DNA of 64,000 bases from positions 252,501-316,500 of the forward strand of contig JALIZF010001473.1 of the NCBI GenBank assembly GCA_029948255.1. The letters run 5' to 3'. Both the position numbers and the translations under genes were made by a program. Below the pieces are notes generated by a model. That model was not told the origin of the DNA. It did no database searches and saw only the letters and a program-made list of their open reading frames with translations. This DNA is from Telmatactis stephensoni (Eukaryota > Cnidaria > Anthozoa > Actiniaria > Isophelliidae). Numbering within the stretch: the first letter of the stretch is position 1; each line of letters starts with the position of its first letter. Below are positions 1 to 11,803 of the stretch, piece by piece.

Positions 1-38
1 TGATTTGGATATACACCTGTATAATTGAGACAAAACAC

Positions 39-2426
39 CTAATAATTGTTGTTTCTCAAGACACATTTCACTGATATGCAGTACAAATAGATACCTAGTT
101 TTTTACCAATAGCAGCATTCCTTTCAAGATCTTGAAATGGTTTCTTAAATCGGCCCAAATCCTCTTCAAACTTTTTTACCTTGTCACTGAATCCCTTTCC
201 AGTAAACAAATCGAAAAAATGTGTGACCACATTCTTGATGTTGTGCATCAAATCAGGATAGCATTGCTTAGGATGATCGTTGTCTGGAAGCAACATGAAA
301 CAATTTACTCCCTTGGATCCAGTTGCTTTCATTACATTCCCTGCCTGCGTCTTATTTTTAGCTTTGCTGTGAGCTATAGAATTCCTCAGAATATCATCAT
401 TGGTAAACTTCTCTGGTTGATTACAGAGCTCTTTCCCTTTAGGAAATTCTTTAGCCATTTGGTTATGCAATTCATGGTTTTTGGGAAGGAAACGCTGATT
501 TCACAGAAACACCACTTTGTCTAACAGATCCATGTAGCTTCCTAATTAAAAGAAAAGTACCTTTTTTATCTATTGATCATGTAGCACTAACTAACTACAC
601 AAAAAGGTAACAGCTTGGGAGTCATGTAGTCTCCTTCACAGCAGTTATTAGTCTAGCTCCCATTCCCCTGGAATCTACTCCCGCCAGCCACTTTGCGGGA
701 GTGGACTGCAGGGGAATGGGAGTTAGACTAATAATAGCTCAGTGAAGGAGACTAGGGAGTCATGAAGTGCATCAATGATGGAATTATAGGCAAAAAATTT
801 GCTCTTGCTCTATTGCTTAGTTACAAATTTTTGAGGGAAAAAATTACATGTATGTATACCAAAAACTCAAACAGATTGACTGATTGAATTACTATTTTAT
901 AGTTCCATAATGTTCTTACCTCTCAAGTCACACCACATACAAGCTTGAAGTGCTGTTGGGCCTGCTGAAGTAAATATATTGGTACATCCTGGGTAATCTA
1001 ATGTATAATTCAAGATGGTTGCTTTAAGAGGGAATGATTCTTTTTTGAATGCATCAAATAATTTGACTTCAGTTAAACTGAGGAGTTCATCCACAACAAT
1101 TTCCAAATATGGATCCAAGGACTTTGGCTCTCCCCCATCAGACTGTGCTGGTACAATGCCAACAAGCATTATACTTCCAAAAATTGAGCGCATCTGGCGA
1201 GGTAGGTTCAGATTACTGAGTGTTATGGGCCACATTGAGTATGGGACTTTGTTTGAACTAAATGGATTAACCCCATCAGTAGAGAATTGAAGAAGAAGAG
1301 CTCTAGGATCACCACTTGAGAAGCCATTGTCACTGAAGGCCTGTTCCCAAGATGGGCTATCATGAACATCTTTCATTGCATTCTCATGTGTTGTACAGCT
1401 ATCACTGTGACTTTGAAGGATTTCGGCAACAGTGGTATTGCCATACATATGCTTCCAGCGTGGAAGTAGAGGATAATATACAAACATCCTGGCTGGCTTG
1501 TTGGCAGAAACGTAGCGACTAGCACCACAGATAGGGCAGCTCTTTAATTTGGAATAGTCATACCTAGGACTTTTCCTGTAAATGATACAGTCGTTCACAC
1601 ATGCATGGTAAGTAACCAGTGGGAGAAGAAATGGTTTGATGAATGCCATTGCTTTATCGTACGAATCTGGAAGGTTATTTGGACAAGGCATAAGTTTTTT
1701 ATTTACATTCAACATTTTGGACAGTGCATTTTTACTGATTGCCGGGAAATCGGTAAACCATGCAAAGTAGCTGGCAAGTGCTTCTATTACTTTAACAGAA
1801 CTGCCATCAAATAACGGAAGTCTTGCACTTTCTTTTGAATAAATTTTGTTGCCACCTTCAACTGAATCATCAGAATCTTCACTCTAGATTGATGACTAGC
1901 TTTCATCATTATCTTCGAGGTTCGACTCGATGGAGCTATTTGATCCATAATTCACAGTATTAGTGCTCGGTAACTCACCATCCTCATCGCTTGAACAACT
2001 GGACATGGCATAGTCATCTTCAATATGTGATGTTCTATGTAACAGTGGATCGTTGTTTTGAGCACTATTGCTTGAACTGCTGTCGTAGCCATCTTCGATA
2101 TTACTTAAATTATTTGTACTAGGTACCTCTGGACCTTTTAGCACAGCTTGACTTGTAGCGTTATCATGATCATCGCTTGAACTTGTGCTACTGTCAGAGT
2201 CGTCTTTGAAGTCGTGATGTCCAAAGATTTTTAAATGTCGATTAATCACTTGAGTAATTATTTTCCCGCCTGCACACAGAACAAGGACAAGGGCGATTGA
2301 CTCTTTTCTTTTGAGAAGCACATGACTTTTTTCGAACATGCTGCGAACTAAACGGCATGTTGATATAATTAATGGCGACATGAGGAAGATGGCTGAGGAA
2401 GACTTGTAACTAGTCTTCACGTGCAC
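39..2426 (-). pseudogene. CACTA/EnSpm-like transposase (Transposase_21 type), disrupted
   Basis: The protein would be the DNA-cleaving transposase of a CACTA-type element. The main exon runs from 2426 down to about 922 in one frame. It has a Ser/Asp-rich N-terminal region, then CPNNLPDSYDKA, a zinc-like pair CPICG, and the family hallmark FSTDGVNPFSS followed by PYSMWPITLSNLNLP. Two in-frame TAG codons (near 1884 and at 1896) split it; the frame is otherwise open for 510 codons (2426-897). A GTAAGA donor lies near 921. A second exon below about 500 carries PDLMHNIKNVV, another region typical of this family, and runs off the left edge. The intron holds a foldback element (627-754). The start is uncertain because the first ATG lies only 24 bp from the ATG of the divergent gene. 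Family assignment is strong; functionality is unlikely because of the stops. Confidence 0.8.
627..754. mobile_element. 128-bp foldback MITE with 10-bp target-site duplication
   Basis: Two arms of about 44 bp, starting TAGTCTCCTTCAC and ending GTGAAGGAGACTA, are near-perfect inverted repeats around a centre that itself contains a small hairpin (CTCCCGC / GCGGGAG). The element is flanked by an exact 10-bp direct repeat, GGGAGTCATG, at 617-626 and 755-764. It sits in the intron of the CACTA-like transposase. Target duplications of 9-10 bp are typical of Mutator-like elements, so a MULE-derived MITE is the best reading. Confidence 0.8.
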
Positions 2427-2449
2427 CCTGCATGCTCATTTCCAAATAT

Positions 2450-5400
2450 GGATAGCAATGGACTAAAGTCCATAGTAATCCGATCTAGATGTGGGTTAAA
2501 TTATGAAAAAAGGCGCGCATTTCGAGGCTTCATTGAGTTGATCAGCACAAGTTTAAAATCTCTTCGATTCTTAGAATCACAAATATCTTCAACTAGTATG
2601 AGTAATGGAACTCAGCTTCTTCAGTTACTGCAAGAGAATCCAGTCCTGGCTGAATCACTACTAAGAACTCTACAAGCATTGACTCGCTCTGCTTCTCCAA
2701 AAGTTCCTTTGCCACCATCGACGACCACGTCTTCTAACGAGCCTATAGCTAACAAGTCAGATTATGGCTCTTGTAGTAGTCCTGATTCCGATTACGAAAC
2801 CACGGTTCACGATCAGGATAACAGTGGGCCTTTATCTGATGAGGAGGAGAATGATGATCATGAACAGCCGCCAAAAGAGAACGTCACGGGAGAAGAGACG
2901 ATCAAGAATGTGGAGGCAGTGTACACTGCAGAGGACTTGTTATCCAAACGAAAAAAAAAGGCTACACCCGCACAACAAAACTTTCGAGTAAGTTTTTATT
3001 TTATTAACATATTTTTGCTAGCTGTCAGATATAACTTATTAAGACTTTTGAGACATTTTGAATCTGGTCGACGAGCGTTTACGCGGGCAAACTAGCTACT
3101 GATATACCTTCAAGTGAGTTTTGCTTACGCCATTGAAAAGTGGAAGATTGAAATTGCAATAACCCTAGAACATTTTAAGAAGTATTTTATAGTTATTGTA
3201 ACTTTCTATAGAACTCATAATCTTATTATATTAGCTCTATTAGATATACCTAATGGAAGTGTATACAAATTATATATTACATAATTTATACGCTCATTTC
3301 AATTCAGCGTTATGAAAAATAATTAACATTACTTTTCCGTTTTCTTTCCATACAAAGTACCATCTCAGAGCTGCAGCTACCAGGCATGGGGTGTGGATAA
3401 ATCCCCCTTACATGAAAGAAATCAAAGCAAAAACGATTGATAAAATTATGCAAAAGTTAAACAATATATTACACTGCCTGTGATATGATAGACACTCAAA
3501 ATAATACCCTGCAAACAGGAGTTTGGGAGACTGATATCCATATGGCAGTCATCATGGGCATTTGACATTTTCTGATTTTCGAATATTATTTCTCCAACCC
3601 TGGGCCTACTAAAGGTTTGTTATTTTTAAAATTATCATGTTGTTGGTAAACCCCCTTTTATCAAGTGTTTGATAGATGTAACATAGAAGGATGGTCTTAC
3701 ATCTTATATATGTATATTTCTGTCCTCATTAATTAAGGTCACCACAAATCTTCCTCAACTCAAAGGCAGAGAAAATGAAATTAAGAAAAAACTCTCAGAA
3801 AGTCTCATTTATAGACGAAATCAATTGAAGAATGCTAAGCACTGGAAACGTGCTCTGAAGGTAATTATCTAACCAAAACTTTGACATATTTTATGTTTTC
3901 AAGCAGTAGTCTAAAGTGAACACAAACAATATCAAACCATGAAATTGTACCACTTTGGAAAACTTTGTGCACATAATAAACAATGGGTTTAGAAAAGAAA
4001 AGGTTTCTTCACTCAGTCTTATATTTTCGAAATTTATGTACAGCTTAACAAGTACAAAGATCAAGCTTAATCAATAATGAGCAAGTGGAATTCCAACCTA
4101 CAGTTGAATCAATCAAATCAAAATTGAAGAGAATAAAATCAAGGACAAAGAGGACAAGTTTGAGAACAACACTGATGATGAGGAGACTGGATTTGTTTTT
4201 GAGCCTTCATAAGTTTCATGCAGATATAACTATGATATCATTAATACACTAATATGAATCAATACTCAAAAAATTCTTGTTATTCTTTATAGTGAAAATG
4301 TGATTGTCATGAATGGAATTAACAAGCTTGCAAGGGGATCATACCTCAGACATTCAAAAGAAAATAGTAAGTAACTGTTATAAACATATCAATTCTTAAT
4401 ATATAAATCATTTTCTGTACACACTTTGTATTTTGCCATGTGTTATGGTATTTGTGTAATGCATACATTGTCAGATCAGTAAACCCTGAAGATTGCAATT
4501 CAAGTAGCCCAAAATTAAAGCTGTAATATGGTTAATTTATAAATAAAAACCATGTTTGTTAAATAATTATATTATATACATGTTCACTTTTATTAATTCT
4601 ATCTTGTACTAAATCTTTATCGATCTGCATATATAGCTATTTCAATTAACGTTGTCGCTGAAAAGCCTAAAGGCTAAAGCCTTTCAAATATCTTTTGTGT
4701 ACTTACAAACTACTTTGTAGGCTATCTGAGAAATTAATGCATATATGTGTGCAAGTTGTAGAATTTGCGAGCATACAGTGAGGTTTTTATTGTAATGATG
4801 TCACGGTGATAAAACTTTTCATGAATTCCGCTCTCAAAGCTTTAGGCTTTAGGCTTTTTTTCAGCGACAACGTTAATTGAATTAGCTATATATATAAAGA
4901 TCTAGTACAAGATAGAATTAATAAAAGTGAACATGTATAGACAGTGTAATTAAGCAACTGGCTAAATGTCTATGCATCAATCATATCCCTCTATACATAA
5001 TATAACCTACCGTGTATGTTACAAATCCCAACCTCTACAACTACTTTCTCTATGACTTTATAATTAATGTAGAAGTTTACAGAATATTCAAGAAGTTTAA
5101 TTTTGAACCTTCACACATAATAATAAGGGTTGGTCATTTTATATACATTACTAAATATTTTCACAGGTGACTTTGTCAAGCTTGTTCTGCAAGCTAAGTA
5201 TGATGGAAGTAATGACATTGCACTAAGTAAGCCAAATACAGCTACGTCATTTTCAGAACTTAAGGTTAGTAAAGTGCAAATGAGGGATTTAATGACAAAT
5301 TTATTAGCATTAATTAAATATTTTGTTATGTTGTAGATTGGAAACATATTTTATTGGCCTGAGAACCAACTTTTGAAGCAAACTGCTAGGCCAGCTAATA

Positions 5401-5924
5401 ATAATAATAAGGCTAATAGCAATAATGGTCAGCTAATTAACAATAATAGAAAGCAAAAGGACAAGCAAGCTGGTAAAAAAGTTATGGCTAATAACAATAA
5501 TGGTCAGCTTATTAACAATAGCAAGCAAAAGAACAAGCAAGCTGTTAATAAGATTATGTCTAATAGCAATGGTCAGCTTATTAACAATAATAGCAAGCAA
5601 AAGAACAAGCAAGCTGATAATAAGGTTATGGCTAATAACAATAATGGTCAGCTTATTAACAATAATAGCAGGCAAAAGGACAAGCAAGCTGGTAAACAAT
5701 TTAATGATAATGATCAACAAATTAATATAATTGGAAATGGAAATACTGAGTGTAATGGCAAGATTAAGGAGGCTGATACTACAAAAACTAAGAGGAAGTA
5801 TAAGGGATATGTCTATGTTACTGATCATGAGACACCTGCACATGTACAAGAGCCAAAAGTTCTGCCATCCAAAAGGAGAAGGATGCCTCCACAAAAAAGT
5901 TTGGTCTTTGATTTTTTTTATTGA
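2450..5924 (+). CDS. Multi-exon gene divergent from the CACTA transposase; N/Q/K-repeat C-terminal exon
   Basis: I do not recognise the product. Likely exons: 2450-2987 (MDSNGLKS start; acidic Ser-rich tail; ends TTTCGA with donor GTAAGT); about 3358-3480 (acceptor ACAAAG, coding YHLRAAATRHGVWINPP); about 3739-3859 (VTTNLPQLKG through HWKRALK, donor GTAATT); about 4293-4368 (ENVIVMNGINKLARGSYLRH, donor GTAAGT); 5168-5262 (GDFVKLVLQAKYDG, donor GTTAGT); and 5337-5924, ending RRRMPPQKSLVFDFFY. The last exon contains about four degenerate 26-residue repeats with core NNNGQLINNNSKQK. A 365-bp inverted-repeat element sits in the intron between the fourth and fifth exons. The head-to-head position suggests it is the accessory gene of the CACTA element, sharing a promoter, but this is inference. 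Exon joins were made by eye, and an exon near 4100-4200 may be missing. Confidence 0.5.
4575..4939. mobile_element. 365-bp MITE with ~107-bp terminal inverted repeats
   Basis: The left arm begins TATACATGTTCACTTTTATT and runs through AACGTTGTCGCTGAAAAGCC to about 4680. The right arm (about 4840-4939) is its inverted copy with a few substitutions and a small indel. The centre is unique AT-rich sequence. It lies in an intron of the 2450-5924 gene. No convincing target duplication was seen. Confidence 0.7.
5373..5710 (+). repeat. In-frame ~78-bp degenerate tandem repeat coding for N/Q/K-rich units
   Basis: Four units share the nucleotide core AATGGTCAGCTTATTAACAA followed by AATAGCAAGCAAAAGAACAA. 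They translate as NGQLINNNSKQKNKQA with a variable linker. The period is a multiple of three, so the reading frame survives repeat-number change. Confidence 0.75.
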
Positions 5925-7799
5925 TACACAAATTGTGACATTTGGTGTTTAAATCAATTTTCATTTTGTTCTTTTTAGATAATATTGAAATATATTTTAT
6001 ATTTTTATATTTATATATTTATATGTAGTCATGGTTCATTTTATAAATTCAATCAATCAATCATTTCCTTTATTTAAAGCCCTCAGAATATTTTTTTATA
6101 TAATAGATTATAGAATTGAGCTGGGACGTCAGAAAGGCATTAAAGCTGCAAATCACTAAATAGCTATAAGTAAACAGATCTCTTTAGAATCTTGATCTAT
6201 ATATTAAATCACCAATTGCAGCATGTGGTTTTCTGTTGGTTTCATATGATTATATAATTACTGATTTATGGAGATTATAATTATATAATGCCTTTTTGTA
6301 AGCTTTCAAATCTACTTTTTACACATTACAGTATTTTTATCAGTCAATTATCAGTCAGAATCACAGACATTCATCATATTATTATACTCATGATTAATAA
6401 CTTTATCAAGTGAGTATACATGGATTAAACAAATTTACTGATCAATAGCAATACATAATGCAATGCTGAAAATGTATATACTAGATGAGCAAATCAAGTA
6501 TTTTTAAATTATATCACATAATTTCAGATCTATATATTATCAAAATTATAGTATTTATGAATTCAAAATAACATGAAAAATGCTTTAATTTTATGATTAT
6601 TACATGTAGAAAGTTTTACAATGATTAATTTACCATGGAATCAATTACAAATCGACATTTAATATTCTTTAAATTTCAATTTCCACAATTGAAAATTTTA
6701 TATATAAATGTTATAATATAGAAATAAATAATTTTAAGGCACACCATGCATCATGATCATATCTTCTTATTCTTGAATTTATTTCACAGGTTTTTATCAT
6801 TAGGTAAAGAGTGATTTCACTTTTTTTTTTCATGTGAAATTGAAATGTTTCAGGTTTTTCACAGGTTTTCTCAGAAAGAAAGAATGGGATTTTCACATGT
6901 TTCCAAGTGAAAGAAGTCATAAATTCAATGATTTTCACATTTTCATTGTGTTTTCATGTGAAATGTTAATGTTTCACAGGTTTTCCACAGAGAAAATTTG
7001 AATTTCATATGTTTTTCCATGTGAATTAAAGGCATCTTCTTTAGAAATTGCAATGATTTTCACGTTTTTCACATTGTCTGTTCACATGATTTAAGGCTGT
7101 GAAAAGGAGGCGCCCATTTCACACACTTTTCACATTATTTTTTCACATGAAGATGTGAAAAAATGTGTGAAAATTGTGTGAAATATTTCACTGGCTTTTC
7201 ACACAATTTTCACTTAGCTTTCACATACTGTCTTCCAACAGTGAAAGGCTAAAAAGTTCCAAACAGCATCTGTTATACGCGAGTTGGCTGGACACGGTCA
7301 TCGAAAGAATAAATAACGCCCATCACCCAAGTTCAAAAGGTATTTCTATTCATACTATATTGTGTATGATTTAGATCAGTACAGAGCTAACTTAAGTAAT
7401 GCTCGAGTCAAAACAAAATACACTCATATCACACTAGCATGACGTGATTTGATTCGTCGGAAAAAAGAATTCACCACCAAATTCTTCACTTCGATAAAAT
7501 TGCAAAGTTTCAGGGAGATGAATTTTTACAAAGGAATGTACGATGTAGTGCCCGGTGAGCCTTGTTATCATGCTTAAAAACGCATTCATTTCTTTACAAA
7601 AATTCTGCAAGAATATTCAACTTTAAAAATTCACAACTTCGTCGACAGTTTTAGGGCAATCTTTTTGAGACTGCAATTTTCTTAATATCCAAGTGCTGAA
7701 TTAAATATTGAATTCGGTTTTTTTTAACACACATGTAAAAGAAATGTTGCCCTTACCTAATTTTAGCACAATCTACTGACCAAATCCTTTTTTCTTGAG
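5925..7799. other. AT-rich intergenic DNA with a TTTTCACA-rich stretch
   Basis: No gene is supported here. From about 5930 to 6780 the sequence is AT-rich with no clear structure. From about 6785 to 7235 the octamer TTTTCACA and its complement TGTGAAAA, often as CATGTGAAA or CACAGGTTTT, recur more than twenty times at irregular spacing. This gives a low-complexity, partly palindromic block rather than a clean tandem array. Confidence 0.6.
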
Positions 7800-8324
7800 A
7801 TGTTCAACAATTTTTTTCTTCGACTTTCTACAGCAAAATGGAATAACCTTGAAATAAATCACATTCCAGTGAGCTACTTTCAACACTTCCTGGCTGACTT
7901 TGGCACTCCTCTTCCGAACGCAGTCAGAGAGACACATCATTGGAGGGCAACGATAATGAAGTCGAAGGCAATGCAGATTTCATACAAGTCGTTTCAGCTT
8001 GCATCGCTTGAAAACGTTTTGGCACATGCAGAAAATGCCCATCTACAAACGTCTGTTGTGTGGAGTGGAGAAGAGCAAATTGACGGCGTCCAAGACGCGA
8101 TTGCCAGTGTATGCACAGAGGAGGAGGCGATACAGGCTGCCATTAAAAGAGCAGCAAATACAAAGCGCGCAACGTGCAGCAGCTCAATTCAAGTGAGAGA
8201 GGGACAAAAACGAGTACCCTCTCGAGAAATTGAAATCAAGTGGTGGCCTGACCTGTACTCGGCCAATTCTAATTATGGCAAAATGTCGATTAGGTTTTAC
8301 GTAGGTAAAATTTACTCGCATTAA
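7800..8324 (+). CDS. Hypothetical ORF, unrecognised
   Basis: An open frame of 174 codons. A good acceptor-like tract (TTTTTTCTTCGACTTTCTACAG) ends at about 7833, so the coding part may be an internal exon beginning AAATGGAATAACC. The middle is helix-prone and charged (EEEAIQAAIKRAANTKRA). No family was recognised, and two other frames are also partly open, so it may not be a gene. Confidence 0.2.
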   Translation: MFNNFFLRLSTAKWNNLEINHIPVSYFQHFLADFGTPLPNAVRETHHWRATIMKSKAMQISYKSFQLASLENVLAHAENAHLQTSVVWSGEEQIDGVQDAIASVCTEEEAIQAAIKRAANTKRATCSSSIQVREGQKRVPSREIEIKWWPDLYSANSNYGKMSIRFYVGKIYSH

Positions 8325-8982
8325 TTTGATTTTCTAATTATGTAACTTTTATTAAGTAGAATATTTTTATTGTATTTTTCTAAAAAAAGTATCGGTTGTA
8401 TATAAGCTGAAACAAACGAAAGCCTCGTTGCTGCTAGAGTGGTTTTAATGAAATGTGTGTAAATATCTAAGAGTAGCTATTGTTTACATGTAAAATTTAT
8501 TGCATTCAACGTCACAAGCATGTTCACTCTGAATAATGTTGAAAATAGGGACAATGATAGATACTGTACCTCTGGCTTCCAGGGAATAGAACGATTGATT
8601 TATAGCATGATGTGGCGTTGTTTATGGGAGTGAGGAATTTTAATATTATATAAAATGTTACCTTTATAACCTTGATAAATAAACAACAAACAATACACCC
8701 TTAATTTGTAGATGAAAGTGAGGGATAAAAAATCAAACACAAATCTCATATGCGAAGCATTAGGATTGCCAATGGTACTCTTGAGTAGTTGTCAAAACAA
8801 TTGATCCTAGTGACCAACGTTAAGATTTTGGAGCTATGATACAAGAATTACGAAAAAAGCAAAGCAAAACAATAGCAAAGAACGACTGAAACAAAAATAA
8901 CAAAAGGGCAACACGCTGTACGTTGAGTAGTTCAGAAACACTCATTAAAATAGTAAAGAACAAAATGATTAGTAAGAATATC
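8325..8982. other. Intergenic stretch with nothing recognised
   Basis: AT-rich sequence. No coding frame, repeat array or inverted repeat that I could support. Confidence 0.5.
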
Positions 8983-9964
8983 TTATGAAGACAACAAGAG
9001 GAAGAGTTCTTGAAGGGTGGGCCTTCTTGATTGTTCTTTGGCAATAGATCTCATAAAGCTATTGAGCACAGCAGCTTCTACTGTCGGAATCAGATGCAAA
9101 ACACCTAGAGAGAGGTGTCCCAATGAGAATACATCGCTTTGAACACTTTGCTGGCTTGTCCCTTTGACTATTTCTGGAGCAATGTGAGGGTATTTCTTTC
9201 TATAACCGCATTGGTCATCAGGGGACAGTAGTTTCACAGGTTTTGGACTACTTATGCGTCTCGCTTTACCAAAGTCAATAATAACAGGGTTGTAATCATC
9301 ATCTCTCTTTTCCAAGACTACATTGTTGGACTTCAAGTCATTATGCAAAAATCCCATACTATGAATTCTTATTATAGCATCTATTATTCCCGACAGAATT
9401 CTATACCAGCTTGTCTTAATCAAATGTAACTTTTTCATCAACTTCCAAAGGGTTAAACTGGAATTCTATCGCCGTGAAATTGTAGAATCAAGCTGTATGG
9501 CTGGCTCGTAGTAACTACACCAAACAATAAGGGTAAGCCAGGATGATCACCAAGTTTTGAAATGACTGCCACTTTGCGCAAAACATCTTCCTTAATTGTT
9601 TCAGGTTCTTGCGTGTTTTTAAATTGTTTTACAGCCACAACAATCCCTCGATAAAAGGCCAAGTAACAACTTCCAAAAGTTCCACATCCTAAACTTTTCT
9701 TGGTTCTTACTATCTCGGAAGTGCTTATTTCTTTTATCGCTCCTCTGTGTAAAATGATGTTATCCTTTGAAGAGAGGGAGGCTACTCCATTGGTTGTGGG
9801 ATGAACAGCCGGTATGTGCGTCTCTAGCTGAGGCTTGCCGTTTCATTGATCAAAGCTCCTTTGACACTCTTTTTAATTCTTTCTCTTCGCCTTTTTTTAC
9901 ATGCCTTCCTTAACTGCTTAAACTTCTCTTTGTCTTTAATATTCTTTCTCTTGTTTCTTGCCAT
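8983..9964 (-). pseudogene. Protein kinase domain, frameshifted
   Basis: Read on the minus strand, a basic N-terminal segment starting at 9964 (MARNKRKNIKDKEKF) leads into a kinase domain. Visible motifs: glycine loop GCGTFGSC; VAVKQF with the ATP-binding lysine; HNDLKSNN catalytic loop; DFG in IIDFGKA; and APE in HIAPEIVKG. Two frame changes break it: one between the basic segment and the kinase (about 9845, after a TAG) and one near 9465 between FHGDRIP and the SLTLWKLMKK segment. No introns are needed. It resembles the expanded, divergent kinase families of non-bilaterian animals. The frame breaks could be real decay or sequence errors; all catalytic residues are still present. Confidence 0.75.
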
Positions 9965-10180
9965 AAAATTATGGAACATCAATAATTAGCTAATAATTCG
10001 CTTGTTTGCATACTGCGTTAACAAGAACAAGAACCACGTTATTACTTCTCTATTTTAAAGTCACCTATTATGAATGGCACATTATTTGTAACCATAGTGA
10101 TGACATTTCGCCGCTGACCTGCTCATAAAATGAAAAAACGAATTAATTTTAATTCAGTTTTTATTTACGAAATAAATATA

Positions 10181-10690
10181 CTTCCAGATAACAACAGATT
10201 ACAAGTGAGCTGACTACCCAAGGAAGGTAGAATATAATTCTGTCACTTCCAGATAACAACAGATTACAAGTGAGCTGACTACCCAAGGAAGGTAGAATAT
10301 AATTCTGTCACTTCCAGATAACAACAGATTACAAGTGAGCTGACTACCCAAGGAAGGTAGAATATAATTCTGTCACTTCCAGATAACAACAGATTACAAG
10401 TGAGCTGACTACCCAAGGAAGGTAGAATATAATTCTGTCACTTCCAGATAACAACAACTCACAAGCAAACTGACTACCCAAGGAAGGTGTAGAATGTAAT
10501 TCCACTTCCAGATAACAACAACGCACAAGCAAACTGACTACCCAAGGAAGGTGTAGAATGTAATTCCACTTCCAGATAACAACAACACACAAGCAAACTG
10601 ACAACCCAAGGAAGGTGTTGAATGTAATTCCACTTCCAGATAACAACAACGCACAAGCAAACTGACTAACCAACTGAAGGAAGATAGAAT
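10181..10690. repeat. Minisatellite, eight units in two blocks (4 x 65 bp, then 4 x 64 bp)
   Basis: Each unit starts CTTCCAGATAACAACA and contains CTGACTACCCAAGGAAGGT. Units starting at 10181, 10246, 10311 and 10376 are essentially identical, with GATTACAAGTGAGC. Units starting at 10441, 10505, 10569 and 10633 carry CACAAGCAAAC and a GTGTAGAATG variant. The last unit degenerates after about 10670. Long open frames on the minus strand here are repeat artefacts. Confidence 0.9.
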
Positions 10691-10755
10691 GCTAATCTGC
10701 TTTCCAAAGCAGTTGAGAAAAAATGAGCTTATAAAATATCCTATTTCTTTTAGAT

Positions 10756-11634
10756 CAGGGCCATAGCAAGGGGAGGGGCAATGGGGGCGCTCGCCCCCCC
10801 AATAATTTTTCAACGGTTTTTCAATTGTTCAATTTTTACATTTAAAGTTCTAAATTTTAAATGACTACAATATTCAGTTGTCATATATATAACACATTGC
10901 TACAGAATTTAGTGTAAAAAGTGCAGTTAGTTACAGTTCTAAGCTGACATGTATCGAGCGAGCCGCCAATTCTTAGGTATCTTTGAAATGTACACTCAAA
11001 AAAGTATGCGTTGAGTGGCTCGCGCTTCACGCTCGCAATTAATATTCCATATCAACTACATGGTTAAAAAGTGGTACTATATTTGGAAAATCTAAAGATG
11101 GTACCTACATCGCTTTTAAAATACAACTTAGCTCTTGACGACTAACTACATCACGTTTCATTCCCCACAAAAAAAGTTGAAAAAAATCAATTTTGTAAAA
11201 AAAGGCCATTTTTTTGCCAAGTGGCTTGCACTTTGTGCTCAATGTAGCTATATATAACACTGGCCCAAGAGAAACATCCCAAAACAACTTAGAAACGGTG
11301 GTTGAGAACTCCTTTTCTGCCAAAATTTGTGCCGAGCGGCTCGCGCATCGCGCTCGCTATAGCTAAATATTGTATTCTACCATATCACCTACACACTATG
11401 AGTACGATTTGAACCTCAAAAAGCATACAAGTTTGACTACCATCGAAACGAAGGGGATCACATGTACACCCCCAGGCTCACTAATTAGAGGAGTCATGTG
11501 CACGCTAGGATCCTACGGATACGCCCATACATAAAGCATCACATGGTGCAAATTTACTTTTGTCTTTCGTTCACTATAATGTGACTTGAAATCCCGAGAG
11601 CCCACCCAATAATTTAGACCTCGCTACGGCCCTG
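10756..11634. mobile_element. Non-autonomous DNA element with CAGGGCCRTAGC termini (hAT-like ends)
   Basis: The left end, CAGGGCCATAGCAAGG, and the right end, CCTCGCTACGGCCCTG, are inverted copies with three differences. Internally there are three GC-rich motifs of the form GGCTCGCGC-TCGCGCTCGC (about 10955, 11015 and 11335) in otherwise AT-rich DNA. No coding capacity is seen. The CAGGG ends resemble hAT elements, but no exact 8-bp target duplication was found. Confidence 0.6.
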
Positions 11635-11803
11635 TATATTTTACGATTCTATGCAAGACCTGAAAAATAACAACTCTTAAAGCACTAACAACTAATTTTG
11701 AATTGTATTCACCTCAATATAGGAATTGTGTACTAGCCGACTTAGCAATAATTCTAGCGTTCCAGTGATTTCAATACAACTTGCCTACTCAGCTCTATTA
11801 TTG

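Noticed and set aside
10181..10690. Regular repeats of ~65 bp that could suggest a CRISPR array
   Set aside because: Whole units repeat with no unique spacers, and the context is eukaryotic; it is a minisatellite.
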